NCBI GenBank assembly: GCA_039654915.1
Contig: CM077600.1
Span: forward strand, 29,757,992-29,821,991
DNA from: Aquilaria yunnanensis
Taxonomy: Eukaryota > Streptophyta > Magnoliopsida > Malvales > Thymelaeaceae
Reading direction: 5' to 3'
Length of the DNA stretch: 64,000 nt
Every line of letters starts with the position of its first letter. Within the stretch, counting starts at the first letter, position 1. Below the pieces are notes generated by a model. The model saw only the letters and a list, made by a program, of their open reading frames with translations, had not been told where the DNA came from and did no database searches. The position numbers were made by a program, and so were the translations under genes. Below, one piece after another: positions 58,915 to 64,000 of this stretch.

Positions 58915-60890
58915 CTCTGATTCATAATAAAGTCCAGCATATAGAGACGCATAGAAGAACTCATCATCACGGCCTTTGAATCCAGCAACAAACCGTACAC
59001 GAAAATTGGTGATCTTAGCTTTTTGAATGGCAAAGAAATTTTATTAATTAAAAAGGTAAAATTAGACAAGAAGTACCAGCCAAAGACTGGAAAAATCATG
59101 CGACCCATTTAGAAAAGAAGCAAAACCTCCCATCCACCCCAATTTTTACATGCTAAATAGAACCCTGCATGAGAGAGGCTGGAACTCTTGACCTCGGGAT
59201 AACTTAAAAGCTATGAGATGTATGTGCTAGCGAACCTCAAATGAATGCTATTGCACTGACTCGCATACTGAAATGAAAAAAATTCAATACATAAATAACT
59301 TGAGTCTTATAAACATTTTTAGGCTCATGAAAAGAACCATCTATTGAGGTTCCTGCTGCTGTGACATATGAGTTTCACGGATCACTAGAGAAAAAAGGAA
59401 CACACATTTTCTGGGTGAGATGTGCAGATGCACAGTGACTAAGTACAACACATTTAAATTTGTTGCGGTTCCACTTGTACCTTTTCTGGATCACCACCAT
59501 CCTTGAACATTTCATAAGCTTCTCGCATGACAGGTCGTGGATCTCTTCCCACCTGCACTCAGCTGCTAACCAACTAAACTTACAGATTTTATACATGCAT
59601 AAATACATCCATATATATATATATATATATATGGATGTATGTGTGCATGGATATATATATGTATGTATGTATGCATGTATGGATGTATTTACGTGTGTGT
59701 GTGTGTGTGTGTGTGTTATCCCAACTTTTACCTTCGAAGTCCAGCCTTAAAACATGATGTAACTATCTCTTTGCCATAGGAATGACTGAAAGTAACTAGC
59801 CTAAAGCATAAATATCACAACATTCACATGTATCTGATGTTGTCCTAGTAAATAGTAGTTCACTAGCTCAGCATTGTCATTTCTGATCTTCAAAAATCAG
59901 GTGACATTTTGTTGGGCGACTACTTAACCTGACAACATTACCTCAAGAAATCGTTTCCTTGCTTCCTCAACTCCATACAACTGAGCTTCACAAAGAAAGC
60001 TCCAAATTGACTCTTCTGTATCATTTGGGTTCTTCGCTACATCTAATCTAAACTGTTCTGCACCTTCTTTGAACCTGAAAAGAAGATACATATGCACCTA
60101 ACTTCAATATCTTCACAGTACACATCAAGATCTTGAAAAACCAAAAAGCATACTGCTTCATAATCATTCCTTTGCATCTCATTGGTACCAGCAACTTTAG
60201 ATTCTTATCCAATGAGGCCTAGGTACATAAAAGAAAAAAACCACAGCATAACAATCCCTTCCTCTTATTCTGTTTTTGCTTCCTCAACATTTAGTGCGCA
60301 GAAAACCATTACCTGTCAAGATAGTACAGTGAGAGACCCCTCTGCCAAAGATCTATAACAGCCATTTTCAAATCAAAATTACGTCAATTGCTTCAAATAA
60401 GTAAACGGGATCTTCAAACTTAGGAAAAGAAGAGGAAGCGCTATTGAAAAACCTACACTCCTTTTGTCTGGAATCCAACTCTATGGCCCTGTCAAATTCT
60501 TGCATGGATCCTTCCAGATCACCCTTGAAAACCAGAAAAGCCAAAATCAATCACTGTGTTAGGGAAAAGAAGGCCCAGCCAGTGAACTTAAGAACAGGCA
60601 AATGAATCGACCTGTCTGAATAGTAACATTCCACGTCTAACAGCAATGACAGCTTCACGGTCCCAGCTGTTGTTACTTCCGGTTAAAGCGTCCCAAATTC
60701 CAGAAACAGAAGTGAGGAACAATCTTCTTCTTGAGGAAGTGAGAGCGGGGAGGTGGAGATTATGGATGGGTTGGCTAAGAAAGCAGAATTCACTAGTGTC
60801 TGGATTGAAGGAAAAGGGAGGAACAAAATGGGAAGAGTTAGAGGAAGAAATCGAAAAGTGTCTGGGTCTGATGAACTGGCTTAAGGTCAT
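58915..60890 (-). pseudogene. TPR gene second copy, 3'-truncated
   Basis: Minus-strand exons corresponding to the complete gene: 60890-60612, 60523-60457, 60352-60313, 60074-59942, 59552-59481 and 58992-58915. Exons 7 and 8 (HIVAACQSPYGQR and the C-terminus) are absent because the duplication starts inside the copia element in intron 6. The intron 5 acceptor before 58992 reads GG instead of AG. The first five exons remain open; reading through the intron 5 donor would give a 205-aa product ending EPQQI at 59454. At several codons this copy looks more like the family than the complete gene does (PRPVM versus PRSVM, LCEAQ versus LCDAQ). It may be transcribed, but a full-length protein is not possible. 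Confidence 0.85.
59609..59716. repeat. compound microsatellite, copy B
   Basis: The same AT/GTAT/GT array as 14696-14811, with a longer GT run and a shorter AT run. Confidence 0.85.
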
Positions 60891-61068
60891 GATTATGGCA
60901 AGAGCAACAATTTCAGAAGCAGAGCACCGTTCTGTTTGGTTGGCCCGTAGCCAGCCCACGGAGAGGAGGGGATGAGGTGGGGATATATTCGGGTCGGGAC
61001 CCGGGAAAACTTTTTTTTTTTTGTTACCCGCGAAAACTTAATCTTAAATAATTTATTTTTATTTTTAT

Positions 61069-61359
61069 ATTACCTCCGCCCATTTTAGTTAAAATATTTG
61101 TCTTAATACAAAGATTAAGGTGTATATAATTTGTGTTAATTTTTTATATAGTAAAAGTTTAAATAATGATTAAAAAAAAGATTCTTTTTTTAATTTTGTG
61201 CAGTGAGAAATTGAGTGTATATTAAAAAAAGAGTCTTTATTAGGTTTTGTGTAAAATGATTATTTAATTGTTTAAACTTTTCCAAAAGAAGAAACGTTTC
61301 AACCTTTTAGGACATCCCAAAATGGAATATATTTCAAGTAAATTAGGACAGAGGGAGTA
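61069..61359. mobile_element. mariner-type MITE, copy B
   Basis: Counterpart of 16200-16495 with decayed ends (ttacctccgcc; gacagagggag). Confidence 0.7.
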
Positions 61360-61585
61360 TTTTTTATTTGAACTAATTTTATTTAAAAGCTAATATCATG
61401 TAGGTATAATAATATATTAAAAATATAATTTTTATAAGCATACTAAATTTTTTATGATCTTTTCTAGTTTTTTATATTAAAAAAAATTCATAAAAAATTA
61501 ATAACATTTTAAAAATTTACTTTCAAATAGGTTATTGTATCTACATAATATTGGTTTTCAAATAAAATAAGTTTCAAATAAAAAA
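61360..61585. mobile_element. foldback MITE, copy B
   Basis: Counterpart of 16496-16722. The inverted arms with tttatttgaac and caaataaaataagtttcaaa are kept. Confidence 0.5.
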
Positions 61586-64000
61586 TAAGTCATTTCAGAT
61601 TAAGTTAACTTAAGCTAAAATGAATTTGCTCTTAACCAGTCTCACCCTCATGTCATCCTGTTAGGGAGCTTCTCCTTGCGTGTCAAGAACAAAGGGTTAA
61701 TTGCACGATTAGATTATACTATTTAATTATTATTTCAGTTTTAATCTCAACCTCTAACTTGCACATTTCAACTCTCTAACTTCATTTAAATGTTTCATTT
61801 CTTGAATCTTTAAGTGATGAAACTCTTTAATTCAAATGGAAAACACTATGTCAATATAAAATTGTAAGAAAAAAATGTTAACTTTAACTCCTGAAAACTT
61901 TTTCATTTAACAAAAAATCCTTAAAACATTAAAATCTAAAAAAAACCCTCTCCTCCTCATCTTAGCCTCTGTCTTTAGCCTTTTATGCAAATGCCACCAG
62001 CAACAAATAAAATAGGCATTCAATCAAACATGTGCTCCACCTTTACTTGAAGAACTGCTTGCTTACACTTCCCCAAAATTTCCGCCCCTAGTATCTGTCA
62101 ATTTATTTCTTCCAACAGAAATCCCCCTCAAAATTATACCACCATCAACCAACTTGATAAACTTATATTTATTATATGTACTTCTCTCATATTTAGTATG
62201 TTTTAATATGTTTTGAATCTTAAAGATATATTTTGAGCATGTTTTGTAGCTTAGAGCATATATGGACTCAATTGATTGAAAGTGAATTTAATTTGTAATT
62301 TTACACGTTTTAATTTAGTTGTGTTCTTTTAGGATTTTGACAGATTGGTGATGTTCCAGTAAAAAAATTATATCTTGAACTACAGATATCGGAATTGAGT
62401 GATTCTTAATTCATTGGAAAGCTAACATCTGACGCTACAAATCACATTCAGACCATGGAACCCATTTTCCACGTTAAGAAGGTCAAATTTAGCTTCAAAG
62501 TCACGATTTGCGAGTCATCGCTGGTTCAGAAGCAGTTGTGGTATTTTGAGCATATCTTGGGCTGTAGATGTCCGTTTTATACAATTCAAGTGTCATTCTG
62601 AAGATAAGAAAGAGATCTACAATTTTCATGATTTGAGTTTTGAGAAATAATGACTCCATCAAGGTTGAATCTTAACTTGAAGTTGCTGCTACTGTTGGAG
62701 TATTGCTTGGCTAAAAATTTTGAATTTTATAGTTAGTTTGAATCTTTTTATTTGTGTGAGGTACTTTTGTAATAATATACGAATTTTAGGGAGTTTTGTG
62801 GATTTAACCACATTAGATTAGCTATATTAGAATAAAGGAGCAGCTGCCGCAAGGGTCCCCTCATTCCCCAACTATTTTTGTGTTCTTTTCTTATTTTTTT
62901 CTTTTCTTTTTAGTGTTTTTTTTTAATTTCTTGTTGAAGGAGACTGAAACTCCGAATTTTTCAGCACTGTAAGATCAAAGTTATTTTTATTCATTCAATT
63001 AATATTTTGAGTATTGGATGTTCTTCCATGATTATTTCATTTATATGCTATGAGGCTTACTAGTTGTTATTCGAATTCAATCTACTACTGGGTTACAAAT
63101 CATATTTGTAATTGTTTGGTTTCTCTAATCTGTGAAGCAATTAAGGTTTAGTGATTTGTTGCGCCAGAAATTATTAGGTCTTAGAGAGAACATTCAACTA
63201 AATTAAATGCAACCACCTATGTTTGTGCTATTTAGTTTCATCGATCTCTCTAAATTTTAACACAATTGTTAAATTAAATCAAAGTGCTTGTCTTAGGTTG
63301 TATAACAGTTTGGGTTAATTAGATCGTTTGTTTTCTGATTAACTACAACTAAGGAGAGGTATGAAGATAGTTCCAACGATGAATATTCAAAGTCTTGATT
63401 GATCTATCTATGCATCGATGATCAATTGTAGGAATTCGGTGGCGGATGTTGACTGATGCCAAAGTTTGAATTCTTGATTGTTTTATTGGTTTATTACTTG
63501 ATAAGTTTTTTAATTTTTGTTCTCTAATCATTTTTTATTTTATTTCATTTTTTTATTGCAAACAATTCCCCCTAATTTTTTATTTCAGTTTTCTGTCATG
63601 AAGCTTTTAGATAAAAAAATTCCCTTGAGATTCGACCTGATTTCCACTACTATGCTACAAATTTATTTATTTTGAGTTGTTACTGATACCAAAACTATTT
63701 TTTATGGCTTCGACGAACGACCACAACTCTAACAAGAAATGACTATGACATTCTCCAATGTCCACCCCCTCAATCATTCTCCAATGAAATCATTGTTGAA
63801 TCATCCCATAAACTCTGACGTATCTCCCCCCCTTACCTAACACTATTTCCTCCTCTAACTCATGCTTCAATGATCCCTCCATTGTTGATGCTGTTCTCTA
63901 CCTCTTTTTTTAGAGTTTGCCCTTCGATCCCATCGTCATTGTTGCTGTTGCTGATGCCAGCTCTTACAATGTGCAGATCTACCTTCATTTGAATGTTATC
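61586..64000. other. duplicated non-coding DNA, copy B
   Basis: Corresponds to 16723-about 19180. No gene seen. Confidence 0.45.

Larger units (their letters stand above)
58111..64000. repeat. segmental duplication, copy B (continues past window)
   Basis: Direct copy of 13211-about 19180. Left of 58111 the sequence is unrelated to copy A. Differences include a 40-base loss in TPR intron 3, microsatellite length changes and scattered substitutions, heavier in non-coding DNA. Confidence 0.92.

Overview
This is nuclear DNA from a flowering plant, most likely a eudicot. It has AT-rich intergenic DNA, GT-AG introns, plant-type gene families (clade-E-like PP2C, a plastid-targeted TPR protein, GRDP/DUF1399, phloem-protein-2 lectin) and many plant transposon classes. 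No prokaryotic, organellar, rRNA, tRNA or CRISPR feature was seen.

Layout. 1-8.1 kb has no supported gene: a long LTR-like repeat (about 1.6-4.25 kb) and three consecutive blocks of degenerate short repeats (5.3-6.5 kb). 8.2-11.1 kb holds a complete PP2C gene (+, five coding exons, 374 aa). Convergent to it is a complete eight-exon TPR gene (-, 16022 to 11595, 277 aa) whose intron 6 carries a truncated copia element in antisense. 16.2-20 kb holds MITEs. 20171-23263 is an almost intact hAT transposon with a perfect 8-bp target duplication. 26.4-29.3 kb is a repeat containing a PP2-lectin pseudogene, repeated almost perfectly at 39.6-42.4 kb, with a third, older PP2 copy joined directly after it. 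Between them lies a GRDP gene (30141-34110, +, eight exons, one apparent 1-base frameshift) and a tandem duplication (34315-39258) involving a non-autonomous hAT element. 43.7-52.7 kb is AT-rich repeat DNA with a Helitron-like terminus at 43680, a split direct duplication, a multimeric TRIM-like LTR array (47156-47927, 5-bp target duplication) and about 600-bp tandem repeats. 53-58 kb is gene-poor, with a small hAT-type MITE and a near-perfect hairpin.

From 58111 to the window end the sequence repeats 13211-about 19180 in direct orientation, 44.9 kb away. The breakpoint lies inside the copia gag. The second copy of the TPR gene therefore lacks its last two exons, and it has also lost the intron 5 acceptor.

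The genes do not form a pathway. The window is best read as three ordinary plant genes (PP2C, TPR, GRDP) in a region reshaped by transposons and repeated segmental duplication. Exon models were derived by hand from splice signals, frame closure and family resemblance; no database search or transcript data were available.
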